Below are positions 56,977 through 64,000 of a DNA stretch of 64,000 nt, piece by piece. The notes beneath the pieces are model-generated. The model was not told the origin of the DNA and searched no databases. It saw only the letters and a program-made list of their open reading frames with translations. The stretch's first letter is position 1, and every line of letters starts with the position of its first letter. The stretch covers positions 310,001-374,000 of the forward strand of contig NZ_JADGMQ010000002.1 in assembly GCF_016124105.1 (NCBI RefSeq), read 5' to 3'. The position numbers and the translations under genes were made by a program. The DNA comes from Aquamicrobium zhengzhouense (GTDB lineage Bacteria > Pseudomonadota > Alphaproteobacteria > Rhizobiales > Rhizobiaceae).

Positions 56977-57623
56977 GAGACACGTTCGCACTGGTGATTG
57001 AAGGGTTGACCCACATCAAGTCTCTTGAGGACCTGCCGCAGGACATTATCCGCGCGGCGCGCATCGCCGTAAACGATGCTGCAACCCGTGGCCGCACGGC
57101 CATGGCTAAGGAGGTTCTGCATCAAGTCAATCTGCCGAGGGATTATGTCTCCCCCAGCGGCAAGCGCCTGCACGTCTCTGATAAGGCCACCAACAAAAAC
57201 CTCGAAGCAGTGGTTTCGGCCCGCGTTCGTCCCACATCGCTGGCACGCTTTGCTCAAGGCGGCGCGACCCGTGGACAGCGTAACGTGCGCGTTGAGGTGA
57301 AACATGGCGCTGTTCGGCAGGTTCCGGGTGAGAAGCGGATGGATCAAGGCTACAGCGCCTTCCTGATCAAACTGCGCGCGGGTTCCGCCGACCTCGACAC
57401 CAAGAACAACCTTGGTCTGGCGCTCCGAGTCCCATCCGGCAAAAAGCCGAGCCGTGCTTACCAACCAAAAGCCCTCGGCAAAAACCTGTTCCTTTTGTAC
57501 GGGCCCTCGGTCGCACAGCTTCTTTTGCCCGTGCGCAATTCCAGAGGCGGCGTGGCCGAGCAACTGACCCCCGACATTCAGCAGATGCTGTCGGATGAGT
57601 TCTGGCGGCAGATGGAGCTTTGA
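56973..57623 (+). CDS. Minor tail protein, gpZ-like
   Basis: The 216-residue product has an N-terminal helical half (LEDLPQDIIRAARIAVNDAATRGRTAMAKEVLHQVNLP) and a beta-rich second half. PRDYVSPSGKRLHVSDKAT and the final DIQQMLSDEFWRQMEL agree with phage gpZ (PF06763). It acts when the tail is completed and prepared for joining. Close packing with both neighbours supports a single late operon. Confidence 0.82.
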   Translation: MRDTFALVIEGLTHIKSLEDLPQDIIRAARIAVNDAATRGRTAMAKEVLHQVNLPRDYVSPSGKRLHVSDKATNKNLEAVVSARVRPTSLARFAQGGATRGQRNVRVEVKHGAVRQVPGEKRMDQGYSAFLIKLRAGSADLDTKNNLGLALRVPSGKKPSRAYQPKALGKNLFLLYGPSVAQLLLPVRNSRGGVAEQLTPDIQQMLSDEFWRQMEL

Positions 57624-57624
57624 G

Positions 57625-58170
57625 ATGCCAATCACCAACATCCCACCCCGCCTGAAAATCCTGCTGGCGCTCACCGATGTGCTGAAGGAGATCAACCCGG
57701 CCAATGGCTATGAGTTTGATCTGACTGATGATGAACACGCCCGCCCGCGCGTGGTCCGTGGTCGCCTCGTGATTGGTGATGACGAGCCTCTGCCCATGGT
57801 GAGCATCCTTGAGCAACCCATGGCCGATGAGCCCATCCGCACCGAGCATCAGCGCGACAACACGATCAACGCTGGTAAGTGGTCCCTCATCGTTCAGGGT
57901 TGGGCTGAGGGTGACAAGCATAACCCCAGCGACATCGCATACCAGCTTGAAGCTGAGGTGCGTAAACGCTTCGCGCTCGAAAAGAAACGCCCTTCGGCGC
58001 GCCCCGGTCGCGGCGAGACCCGTAACTACTTCGGTCTCGGCGGGCTGATCTACAACTTCACAATCGGTCAACCTGTGGTTCGACCTGCGGAAGGTATCTC
58101 GCCTCACGGGACCTTCTATTTCAATCTGACGCTAGAAATAGCGGAGGACATGGCAACTGACTTAGGTTAA
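57625..58170 (+). CDS. Tail terminator-like protein, gpU position
   Basis: The 181-residue product has an alpha/beta pattern (PPRLKILLALTDVLKEINPANGYEFDL, SILEQPMADEPIRTEH, KWSLIVQGWAEGD) seen in phage tail-completion proteins of the gpU type. These form a hexameric ring that stops tail-tube growth. Identification rests on position between gpZ and the tail tube and on this pattern. Start ATG 57625 lies two bases after the previous stop. Confidence 0.72.
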   Translation: MPITNIPPRLKILLALTDVLKEINPANGYEFDLTDDEHARPRVVRGRLVIGDDEPLPMVSILEQPMADEPIRTEHQRDNTINAGKWSLIVQGWAEGDKHNPSDIAYQLEAEVRKRFALEKKRPSARPGRGETRNYFGLGGLIYNFTIGQPVVRPAEGISPHGTFYFNLTLEIAEDMATDLG

Positions 58171-58177
58171 GTTGCCG

Positions 58178-58202
58178 ATCAACTACTTGGTGATCAATCA
58201 AC
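58178..58202. repeat. Phage intergenic site 7 and a half-site
   Basis: ATCAAC-N5-GGTGAT (58178-58194, 11 of 12) and a single ATCAAC at 58197-58202, 24 and 16 bases before the tail tube gene. Confidence 0.65.
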
Positions 58203-58217
58203 TACGGAGTGGACCAA

Positions 58218-59030
58218 ATGGCCTTCGAGAACAACTATACCCTTGGTCGCGGCGAGGTCTACTTCGCCCGTCGCGATCCGATTACCGGACTGCTGGGCGG
58301 TGAGCGCTACATCGGCAACACCCCCGAGTTCAACCTGACCGCCGAAGAAGAGAAGCTGGAACACTTCTCCTCGGATCGCGGTATCCGGGTGAAAGACGCG
58401 ACGGTGACCCTTCAGGTGAACTACACCGGCACCATCTCGTGCGACAACATCGACGCCGAGAACATCGCGCTGTTCTTCCTTGGTGAGAACCAGCAACTGA
58501 CCGTGGCTCAGGCCACCGTCACGGACGAACAGGTCGGCGTGACCGGCGTGGGCGTCGAGAAGGGCATGTTCTATCAGCTTGGTGCATCGCCTGCGAACCC
58601 CTCGGGCGCGCGCGGCGTGATCTTCCCCGGCACGGCAGGCACGGCCTTCTCGCTGAAGAAGGGCTCGGTCGAACTGGTCTCGGGCGTGGACTTCGTGGTC
58701 AATGCTCAACTTGGTCGGATCGAAATCCTCGACACCTCGACCACCGTTGAGGATGGCGACATCCTGACCGCGACCTACACCGTGGCGGCTTCGACCCGCG
58801 AGCGTGTGATCTCGGGCTCGACCGCCATCGAGGGTGAACTGCGCTACATCTCGTACAACCCGAAAGGCGAGCAGCGCGACTTCTTCATGGCCGCAGCAAC
58901 GCTGTCCCCGAACGGCGACTTCCCGCTCAAAGCCGACGAGTGGCAGGTCATCCCGTTCAACGTGGAAGTGACCAAGAAGAACGACCAGACCCCTGCGATC
59001 ATCGCAGACGGTCGCCCGTTCACCGCCTGA
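58218..59030 (+). CDS. Major tail tube protein
   Basis: The 270-residue product is beta-rich: YTLGRGEVYFARRDPITGLLGGERYIGNTPEFNLTAEEE at the start and GSTAIEGELRYISYNPKGEQRDFFMAAATLSPNGDFPLKADEWQVIPFNVEV at the end, the usual signature of siphophage tail tubes (gpV type). It polymerises in hexameric rings on the tape measure. An inserted region in the middle may be a separate surface domain. The start ATG 58218 is preferred to an upstream GTG at 58209. Confidence 0.9.
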   Translation: MAFENNYTLGRGEVYFARRDPITGLLGGERYIGNTPEFNLTAEEEKLEHFSSDRGIRVKDATVTLQVNYTGTISCDNIDAENIALFFLGENQQLTVAQATVTDEQVGVTGVGVEKGMFYQLGASPANPSGARGVIFPGTAGTAFSLKKGSVELVSGVDFVVNAQLGRIEILDTSTTVEDGDILTATYTVAASTRERVISGSTAIEGELRYISYNPKGEQRDFFMAAATLSPNGDFPLKADEWQVIPFNVEVTKKNDQTPAIIADGRPFTA

Positions 59031-59046
59031 TCAACAAACAGTGGAG
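59030..59046. repeat. Phage intergenic site 8
   Basis: ATCAAC-N5-GTGGAG (10 of 12) at the stop codon of the tail tube gene, overlapping the left arm of the terminator that follows. Confidence 0.55.
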
Positions 59047-59068
59047 CGGGCAAGTCTCGCTCCACTTA
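59041..59068 (+). terminator. Hairpin after the tail tube gene
   Basis: GTGGAGCG (59041-59048) and CGCTCCAC (59058-59065) form a stem followed by TTATC. Partial termination here would lower expression of the chaperones and tape measure relative to the tube. Confidence 0.65.
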
Positions 59069-59099
59069 TCCCTGACACCCTGACTTCGGAGAAACCCCT

Positions 59100-59549
59100 G
59101 TGGCACTTAAATACACCGTGAAAACCAAGGACGTGAAAGACGGCGATGAAGTCGTTGGCTCCGTCCACGGCCTGTCCTTCAATGCCATCGTTGGCCTGAT
59201 CAATCTCAACCGCGAAGTGGTCGAGACGCTGTTCAACAAGTTCAGCGGGCGCGAGGCTGAATCCATCACCGACACCGAGATCAGCGCAGTCGGCATGGAA
59301 ATGCTGGAAACCGCACCGCTCTTCGTGGCGCAGGTAATCGCTGAAGCGACCGATGCCTTCGACGGTTACGACCCGAAAGACGAGAACGCGGTCAATCCGC
59401 TCGACACCATCATGTCGATGCCGCTCGGCCTGCAACTCGCCTTCCTGCAAGAGATCATGCCGCTGACCTTCAATGCCGGGGGCGGCGTAAAAAAAATGCT
59501 CGCTCTGGCCCTCAAGGCGAGTCAGGGCGCAAGCCAGAGCGGAAACTAA
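59100..59549 (+). CDS. Tail assembly chaperone, gpG-like
   Basis: The 149-residue product is helical (SFNAIVGLINLNREVVETLFNKF, EMLETAPLFVAQVIAEATDAFDG) and belongs to the position of lambda gpG. It binds the tape measure protein during tail assembly. The start is a GTG at 59100 behind CGGAGAAACC. An A8 run near its end (59489-59496) allows -1 slippage into the frame that continues to 59893, giving a fusion of about 264 residues. Confidence 0.88.
   Translation: MALKYTVKTKDVKDGDEVVGSVHGLSFNAIVGLINLNREVVETLFNKFSGREAESITDTEISAVGMEMLETAPLFVAQVIAEATDAFDGYDPKDENAVNPLDTIMSMPLGLQLAFLQEIMPLTFNAGGGVKKMLALALKASQGASQSGN
59489..59496 (+). promoter_or_regulatory. Slippery A-run for -1 frameshift
   Basis: Eight A in a row read in frame as GT-A AAA AAA ATG, which contains the heptamer A-AAA-AAA. 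After a -1 slip, reading continues NARSGPQGESG and stays open to 59893. Confidence 0.85.
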
Positions 59550-59893
59550 CCCTCGACGACTGGCTATGGAACATCCGGGGGCAAGTGAGTGAACTCGTTT
59601 CGGAGGGACACAATGAAGCCCCGGATTATCCAATCGCTTTCGTATGGGAGGAAGTTCAGATCGTTGCTGACCGGAAGAATAGAATACTGGCGAGCGAAGC
59701 AACGATCCTTCAGCGTGCAATCAACACCGGGGTTGCTTTGGCGGTCGCCAAGGACGGCGGTAAGAAAGCGAGTGCTGACTTCCGAAAATTGGTGAAGTCA
59801 CTGCTTGGTGACGACATAGTAAGTGAAGAGGCGCTGCCACCAACCCCGGCTCAGGAGCGCCTGAGAAAGCGGAGAGAGCGGCGAAATACTTGA
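59495..59893 (+). CDS. gpT-like extension of the tail chaperone (-1 frame)
   Basis: This frame has no need of its own start: after the -1 slip it reads on without a stop for 132 residues, through RKLTLDDWLWNIRGQVSELV, AFVWEEVQIVADRKNRILAS and ADFRKLVKSLLGDD to a basic end. The DDWLWNIRGQ block resembles DxxxW motifs of other phage G-T proteins. In lambda the G-T fusion is made at a few per cent of G and is needed for tail assembly. The second frame's own ATG or GTG would give only a truncated product. Confidence 0.85.
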   Translation, partial: NARSGPQGESGRKPERKLTLDDWLWNIRGQVSELVSEGHNEAPDYPIAFVWEEVQIVADRKNRILASEATILQRAINTGVALAVAKDGGKKASADFRKLVKSLLGDDIVSEEALPPTPAQERLRKRRERRNT

Positions 59894-59924
59894 TGTAGCC
59901 ATCGGCCACTGCTGTGTTATACCG

Positions 59925-59941
59925 AACAACAAATGGTGGAG
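59925..59941. repeat. Phage intergenic site 9
   Basis: AACAAC-N5-GTGGAG (9 of 12), resembling site 8 closely (CAACAAA and TGGAGC shared), 22 bases before the tape measure start. Confidence 0.45.
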
Positions 59942-59962
59942 CACACCACATGGAGTTGACTG

Positions 59963-62900
59963 ATGGCACGCAAGGACATTGAGGTACGCATCAAGGCGCG
60001 GGACGAAGCCTCCCGCAATGCCAAGAAGGTCGCAGACGCCCTCAAGCAACTCAGCACTACCGGCAACAACCTTGGCACCACTGGCACAAAAGTCGGTGGT
60101 GCCATGTCTGCTATTGGGGACGGCCTTGGTAAGCTGCAAGGCAAGCTCGGCGGGATCGACAATCTCGGCAAGCTGGTCACGGAACTCAACAAGACCACCA
60201 GCGTGGTGGATCGCCTTGAGAAAGAGCTTTCCGACAGCAAGCGCGTCCTCGAAGAGCAGTCCCAGAAGACCCGCGCCGCCGCCCAGACCTCAGCCGAATT
60301 GAAGGCCCGTCTCGAAGCCGAGACTGCTGCTCAGAAACAGCGCTCCGACCGGCTGAAGGAACTCACCAATACCCGGAACAAGGACACCAAGTCAGTTCTG
60401 GATGCCGCGCGTGCCGCAGAGAAACTTCAGAGCATTATCGACACCGGCAAGGGTGGCTTCTCGGGCCCCCGTTATCAGCGCAAGGGCGTTGGTATTGAGG
60501 CGGGTGCTCCGTTCAAATCCGCCCGTGAATCGTTCGGCGCATTCCTTCAGCCCGAGATCGAAGCTGGTCTCGGCGGCAAGGCCGCGCTGACGGCAGAAGT
60601 CAATGCGCTCAAGGCTGCAAACGATGCGTCCAAGACCTCGATCAGCGCGCTGCGCGGCGAGATCAAAGCCGCCTCGGCTGAGGAGCGTCAATTCGCAGCC
60701 GACACCGAGAAGGCCGCAGATCAGGTCACCAAGCTCAACGAGAAGGTGCTCGCGGCCACCGGCACATGGTCCAAGCTCGATGATGAGGCTACAAAAGCCT
60801 CGAAGGAACTCGGCGGCATCGCGATCTCGCAGGAAGCCGTGGCTGCGGCGACCGCAAAGGCTGAAGACGAACTGCGCAAGCAGGCTGCAACCCTTGCCGC
60901 CTACGAGCGCCTTGCGGCCAAGAAGCTGGTCGGCGGTGGCACCATCGGTGATCCGACCCAGCGTGATCAGGCCCGCGCTCAGGCCGATGCCCTGCGCCAA
61001 GCTCGCGAGGAGGTGAAGCTCCTGCGCGATGAGCAGGCACGCCTCGACGCCGCCATGCGCTCGGGCAGCGGCAACGTCAGCGCTCAGGTGGATGCCTATG
61101 ACCGCATGACCCGCGCCGTGAAGCTGGCTGAGGAGCAGGTTCGCAAGCTGGAAATCCAGCAGCGCCTCGCTCAGAACACCGGCGCGAGCGGCTTTGCCAA
61201 ATGGGCCAAGGTCTACAACCCGATCACCACCGGCGCTGAGGCAGCTGTCCAATCGCAGGAGCGGCTGAACCAGAGCACCCGTCGCACCGTGGCTGAGGCC
61301 GGTAAGATCGCGCCGATGGCGCAGCGGAACACCGGCGCTCTGCGCAACCAGTCTGCCGCGACCGACAAAGCCTCGACCTCGATTGTGAAGCTCGGGCGCG
61401 ACACGCGCACCACCCTGTCGTTCATGCAGCGTATGCGCGGTGAACTGCTCGCCATGACCTCTGGTTTCCTCGGCTTCTATGCGGCCATCAACCGTGGCCA
61501 GCAGGCTATGGAAGCCTTCATGAACGTCCAGAAGGCCGAGAACCGGCTGGGCGTGGCCTTTCAAGGTGACACCCAGAAGGTCGCCCGTGAAATCGGTTTC
61601 CTCAACGAGCAGGCTGACCGTCTCGGCTTCACTTTCGGCACACTGGCAGACGGCTACGGCAAAATCTCGATTGCAGCCTCAAATGCCGGTTTCGCGGTGG
61701 CCGATACCCGCGAACTTTTCCTCTCTGTTGCTGAAGCGGCCCGTGTCAACGGCTCGTCCATGGATGAGATGAATGGCGTACTTCGTGCGCTAGATCAGAT
61801 GCTTAGCAAGGGGAAGATTCAGGCCGAGGAACTTCGCGGCCAGCTTGGCGACCGTATGAGCGGCGCGTTCAAGATGTTCGCGGATGGTCTGGGGATGACC
61901 ACTGCTCAGCTTGATGAGGCGATGAAGAAGGGTGAGGTCTACGCGGATCGTGAGACCATGCTCAAATTCGCCCGCCGCCTGCAACAAGCATATGGCTCGC
62001 AGGTCCCCAAGGCGATGCAAACCCTTGCCGCCTCGCTCGGCACCTTCGAGCGCGACATGGAAAAGGCAAATGTCGCAATGGCCGAGGGGTTTGTCCCGGC
62101 TCTGCAAGAGGCGTTGAAAGCCTTCAATGAGTTTGCCAACAGCGCTGAGGGTCAAGCGACCTTCCGTGGCATCGGTGAGGCCGCTGGCAGCGTGATCTCG
62201 GTTCTGGCCCTTATCCCGCAGAACCTCGACCTGATCGTCTTTGGTCTCAAGGCCATCGCTGCGGTCGGTGTGGCCCGCGTCTTCGCCAGCTTGGTGGGTA
62301 CGCTCAAAACCACTGCCAACGACTTCATGACCTTCTCGGCCAACGCGGCTACGGCGACGGCGGCGACCACGCGCTTCGGTGCGGCGCAACTGCGCGCCAC
62401 CGGCATGATCCGCCAGACCGCATTCGCGCTGACCTTCTATGAGGCCCGCCTGCGTGGCAGCACCTCGTCAACCGCGCTCGCCCGCGCCGGGACTCTCGGC
62501 CTTGCCACTACTATCGGTGCGCTGCGCACGGTCATGCTCACGACCGCTGGTGCTGCGCGGGCCCTCTGGCTGGCGGTCGGTGGGCCGATTGGCGCTGCCG
62601 TTCTCGCCATCTCGGCGGTGATCGCTGGCTGGGGTAGCAACGCAGATGCGGCGACCAAGGCTCTCGATACCCACGAGAAGCATCTTCAGGCAGTTCGCAC
62701 GGCCTATGCTGAGGTTGGTGAAGGGGTCGATAACTGGGCTGACAAGATCAAGGGCTTGACGCTCCTTGATGCGATGAACACCGCCGACGAACTGGAAAAG
62801 CTCTACCTAGAGTCGATTCGCTCGATTGAGAGTGCTGCAACTCGACTCCAGCGGATGCTGAACCGTCAACTCGCAATCACCGGGGACTTTGGTGCAGGCT

Positions 62901-64000
62901 CCTATCGTGACGAACTGACCGCGCTCAACGAACTCATCAACGGGTTCATTGAAGGTAGTGTTGAGGTGAAGGCGCTCAAGGATGGTTTGAGCGATCTGGC
63001 GTTGAATGCTGAGAGTGAGGGTATCAGGCAGTGGGCCAAAGAACTCAATGACCTCGTGAACGCCACCGACGCTTCCGGTAAGTCGGTCGTTGACTACGCC
63101 GATGGGATGAAAAAAGCGCAAGCTATCATGCGCGTGCTGAATGGCACTGCGACCGAGGCAGATAAAGTCCTACTCGGCCTCGCCAAGGCGGTGGATGAGG
63201 TCAACACCTCTGTCGGCAAGAACAAGCTGATCGAAGCCTATGGTGAGGCCCTTGATGAACTGAAGAGCAAAATCCCCTCGCTCACTGAGGAGATGAAAAA
63301 GCTCAAGGACATCACCGACCTCAACGCCGCAGCTTGGAAAGCGCTGACGGCAGCATGGAAGACCGGCGACTTCTCCAAAATCGGTGAGGTTCTGAAGCTC
63401 TGGGGTCAGGGTGGTTATGATCTGGCCCAGAAAAACGCTCTCGGCATCTTCGACGGATCGAGCGGTGCCGGTGGCGGGACTGCCGCGCTGATCAAGAAGT
63501 TCGAGGGCTTCCGCTCTGAACCGTATTGGGATGTCAATGCGTATCGCGCAGGTTACGGGTCGGACACGGTGACCCTCGCTGACGGTAGCATCCAGAAGGT
63601 CGTTCAGGGCATCACCGTCTCGCGGGCCGACGCCGAACGCGATCTCGCGCGGCGGATCGTCGAGTTCCAGAACACCGTCAAGAGCCAGATCGGTGAGGGG
63701 CGCTTCTCGGCGTTCGACGACAAGCAGCAGGCTGTCCTGACCTCCATCGCCTATAACTATGGGTCACTGCCTGAGCGCATCCTTGACGCTGTGCGCAATG
63801 GCAGCGCGGAGGAAATCTCGAACGCGATTATGCGCCTCTCGGGCGACAACGGTGGCGTCAATGCCGAGCGCCGCACCCAAGAGGCCATGATCTTCAGCGC
63901 CGGTGGCGATGCCAACATTGGCACCATGGTCGAGGCCGAGCAGGAACGCCTCAAGCTCCTCAACGAGCAGAACGAGGCGACCAAGAAGCGTATCGCTGAT
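59963..64000 (+). CDS. Tape measure protein with lysozyme-like domain, partial
   Basis: The frame from ATG 59963 is open to the window edge (at least 1346 residues). The N-terminal 400 residues are long helices (KELSDSKRVLEEQSQKTRAA). A tape-measure domain follows at about 540-700 (SNAGFAVADTRELFLSVAEA, IQAEELRGQLGDRMSGAF). Hydrophobic stretches occur near 750-880. A peptidoglycan-cleaving domain begins at Glu1181 in KKFEGF, followed by PYWDVNAYRAGYGSDTVTL and AFDDKQQAVLTSIAYNYGSLP, as in GH24-like lysozymes embedded in tail proteins; the Thr of the T4 lysozyme triad is not at its usual place. It sets tail length and may open the wall at DNA entry. The end is missing. Confidence 0.9.
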   Translation, partial: MARKDIEVRIKARDEASRNAKKVADALKQLSTTGNNLGTTGTKVGGAMSAIGDGLGKLQGKLGGIDNLGKLVTELNKTTSVVDRLEKELSDSKRVLEEQSQKTRAAAQTSAELKARLEAETAAQKQRSDRLKELTNTRNKDTKSVLDAARAAEKLQSIIDTGKGGFSGPRYQRKGVGIEAGAPFKSARESFGAFLQPEIEAGLGGKAALTAEVNALKAANDASKTSISALRGEIKAASAEERQFAADTEKAADQVTKLNEKVLAATGTWSKLDDEATKASKELGGIAISQEAVAAATAKAEDELRKQAATLAAYERLAAKKLVGGGTIGDPTQRDQARAQADALRQAREEVKLLRDEQARLDAAMRSGSGNVSAQVDAYDRMTRAVKLAEEQVRKLEIQQRLAQNTGASGFAKWAKVYNPITTGAEAAVQSQERLNQSTRRTVAEAGKIAPMAQRNTGALRNQSAATDKASTSIVKLGRDTRTTLSFMQRMRGELLAMTSGFLGFYAAINRGQQAMEAFMNVQKAENRLGVAFQGDTQKVAREIGFLNEQADRLGFTFGTLADGYGKISIAASNAGFAVADTRELFLSVAEAARVNGSSMDEMNGVLRALDQMLSKGKIQAEELRGQLGDRMSGAFKMFADGLGMTTAQLDEAMKKGEVYADRETMLKFARRLQQAYGSQVPKAMQTLAASLGTFERDMEKANVAMAEGFVPALQEALKAFNEFANSAEGQATFRGIGEAAGSVISVLALIPQNLDLIVFGLKAIAAVGVARVFASLVGTLKTTANDFMTFSANAATATAATTRFGAAQLRATGMIRQTAFALTFYEARLRGSTSSTALARAGTLGLATTIGALRTVMLTTAGAARALWLAVGGPIGAAVLAISAVIAGWGSNADAATKALDTHEKHLQAVRTAYAEVGEGVDNWADKIKGLTLLDAMNTADELEKLYLESIRSIESAATRLQRMLNRQLAITGDFGAGSYRDELTALNELINGFIEGSVEVKALKDGLSDLALNAESEGIRQWAKELNDLVNATDASGKSVVDYADGMKKAQAIMRVLNGTATEADKVLLGLAKAVDEVNTSVGKNKLIEAYGEALDELKSKIPSLTEEMKKLKDITDLNAAAWKALTAAWKTGDFSKIGEVLKLWGQGGYDLAQKNALGIFDGSSGAGGGTAALIKKFEGFRSEPYWDVNAYRAGYGSDTVTLADGSIQKVVQGITVSRADAERDLARRIVEFQNTVKSQIGEGRFSAFDDKQQAVLTSIAYNYGSLPERILDAVRNGSAEEISNAIMRLSGDNGGVNAERRTQEAMIFSAGGDANIGTMVEAEQERLKLLNEQNEATKKRIAD

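Larger units (their letters stand above)
45433..64000 (+). mobile_element. Left part of an integrated lambda-like siphophage
   Basis: The element begins at the tRNA-Ile2 gene and runs past the right edge of the window. It encodes a P4-type integrase and a head-tail module in lambda order up to the tape measure protein. No repressor, replication or lysis gene is visible. All structural frames are intact, so the prophage may be functional. The right end and its attachment repeat are outside the window, so its length is unknown. Confidence 0.9.

Noticed and set aside
60392-61564. 390-residue leftward frame opposite the tape measure gene
   Set aside because: Shadow of the tape measure protein, which has recognisable domains on the plus strand.

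Overview
The window looks like a chromosomal segment of an alphaproteobacterium of the order Hyphomicrobiales (Rhizobiales), moderately GC-rich, running into the left end of an integrated siphophage. Supporting signs are the long UvrB with an N-terminal extension, the neighbourhood greA - LPS-core glycosyltransferase - lrp - trxB - lsrB/vtlR, the dnaG-rpoD pair, carA and carB as separate genes, and an AbcR-like small RNA beside lsrB. No genus can be fixed from the sequence alone.

Positions 1-45400 are ordinary chromosome. From left to right: the end of a cold-shock gene; uvrB; two small stress-type proteins (VOC and DUF1428); an EamA exporter; a YciA-type thioesterase; an HxlR regulator divergent from an FMN reductase with a nested palindrome between them; a CNNM/CorC membrane protein; an extensin-like secreted protein; DUF486; greA behind a leader terminator; an LpcC/LpsB-type glycosyltransferase; lrp divergent from trxB; lsrB/vtlR with the AbcR-like RNA; an EF-G paralogue; an aspartate aminotransferase; a coupled pair of EAL-domain genes of which the second has lost the catalytic residues; a lytic transglycosylase; carB and carA separated by a zinc peptidase; yqeY; a 5-formyl-THF cyclo-ligase; an NptA-PhoU phosphate transporter; dnaG-rpoD; then a run of small enzymes and envelope proteins (GNAT, TetR, VOC, GST, a frameshifted yjbQ, HlyU, a Pro-rich OmpA-family protein, YcgN, SnoaL, GNAT, SIMPL).

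At 45433 a tRNA with CAU anticodon, best read as tRNA-Ile2, is followed by a P4-type tyrosine integrase, and from there to the end of the window everything reads as prophage. The structural module follows lambda order: small and large terminase, gpW, portal, S49 protease with an internal scaffold start, decoration protein, major capsid protein, two related small head proteins, head-tail and tail-completion proteins, tail tube, a G/G-T chaperone pair joined by a -1 frameshift at an A8 run, and a tape measure protein with an embedded lysozyme-like domain that runs off the right edge. Only a small leftward gene and an AlpA-type regulator lie between integrase and terminase, so immunity, replication and lysis genes must lie beyond the window or be absent.

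The least explained signals are in the prophage. A near-palindrome, ATCAAC-N5-GTTGAT, recurs about nine times and sits in nearly every intergenic gap of the late region. A cluster of the octamer GACGGTAT, in both orientations, lies in front of the integrase. A 22-bp inverted repeat encloses about 50 bases in the gap before alpA. On the chromosome the items most worth a second look are the AbcR-like RNA, the active/inactive EAL pair, the greA leader terminator and the single-base break in yjbQ.
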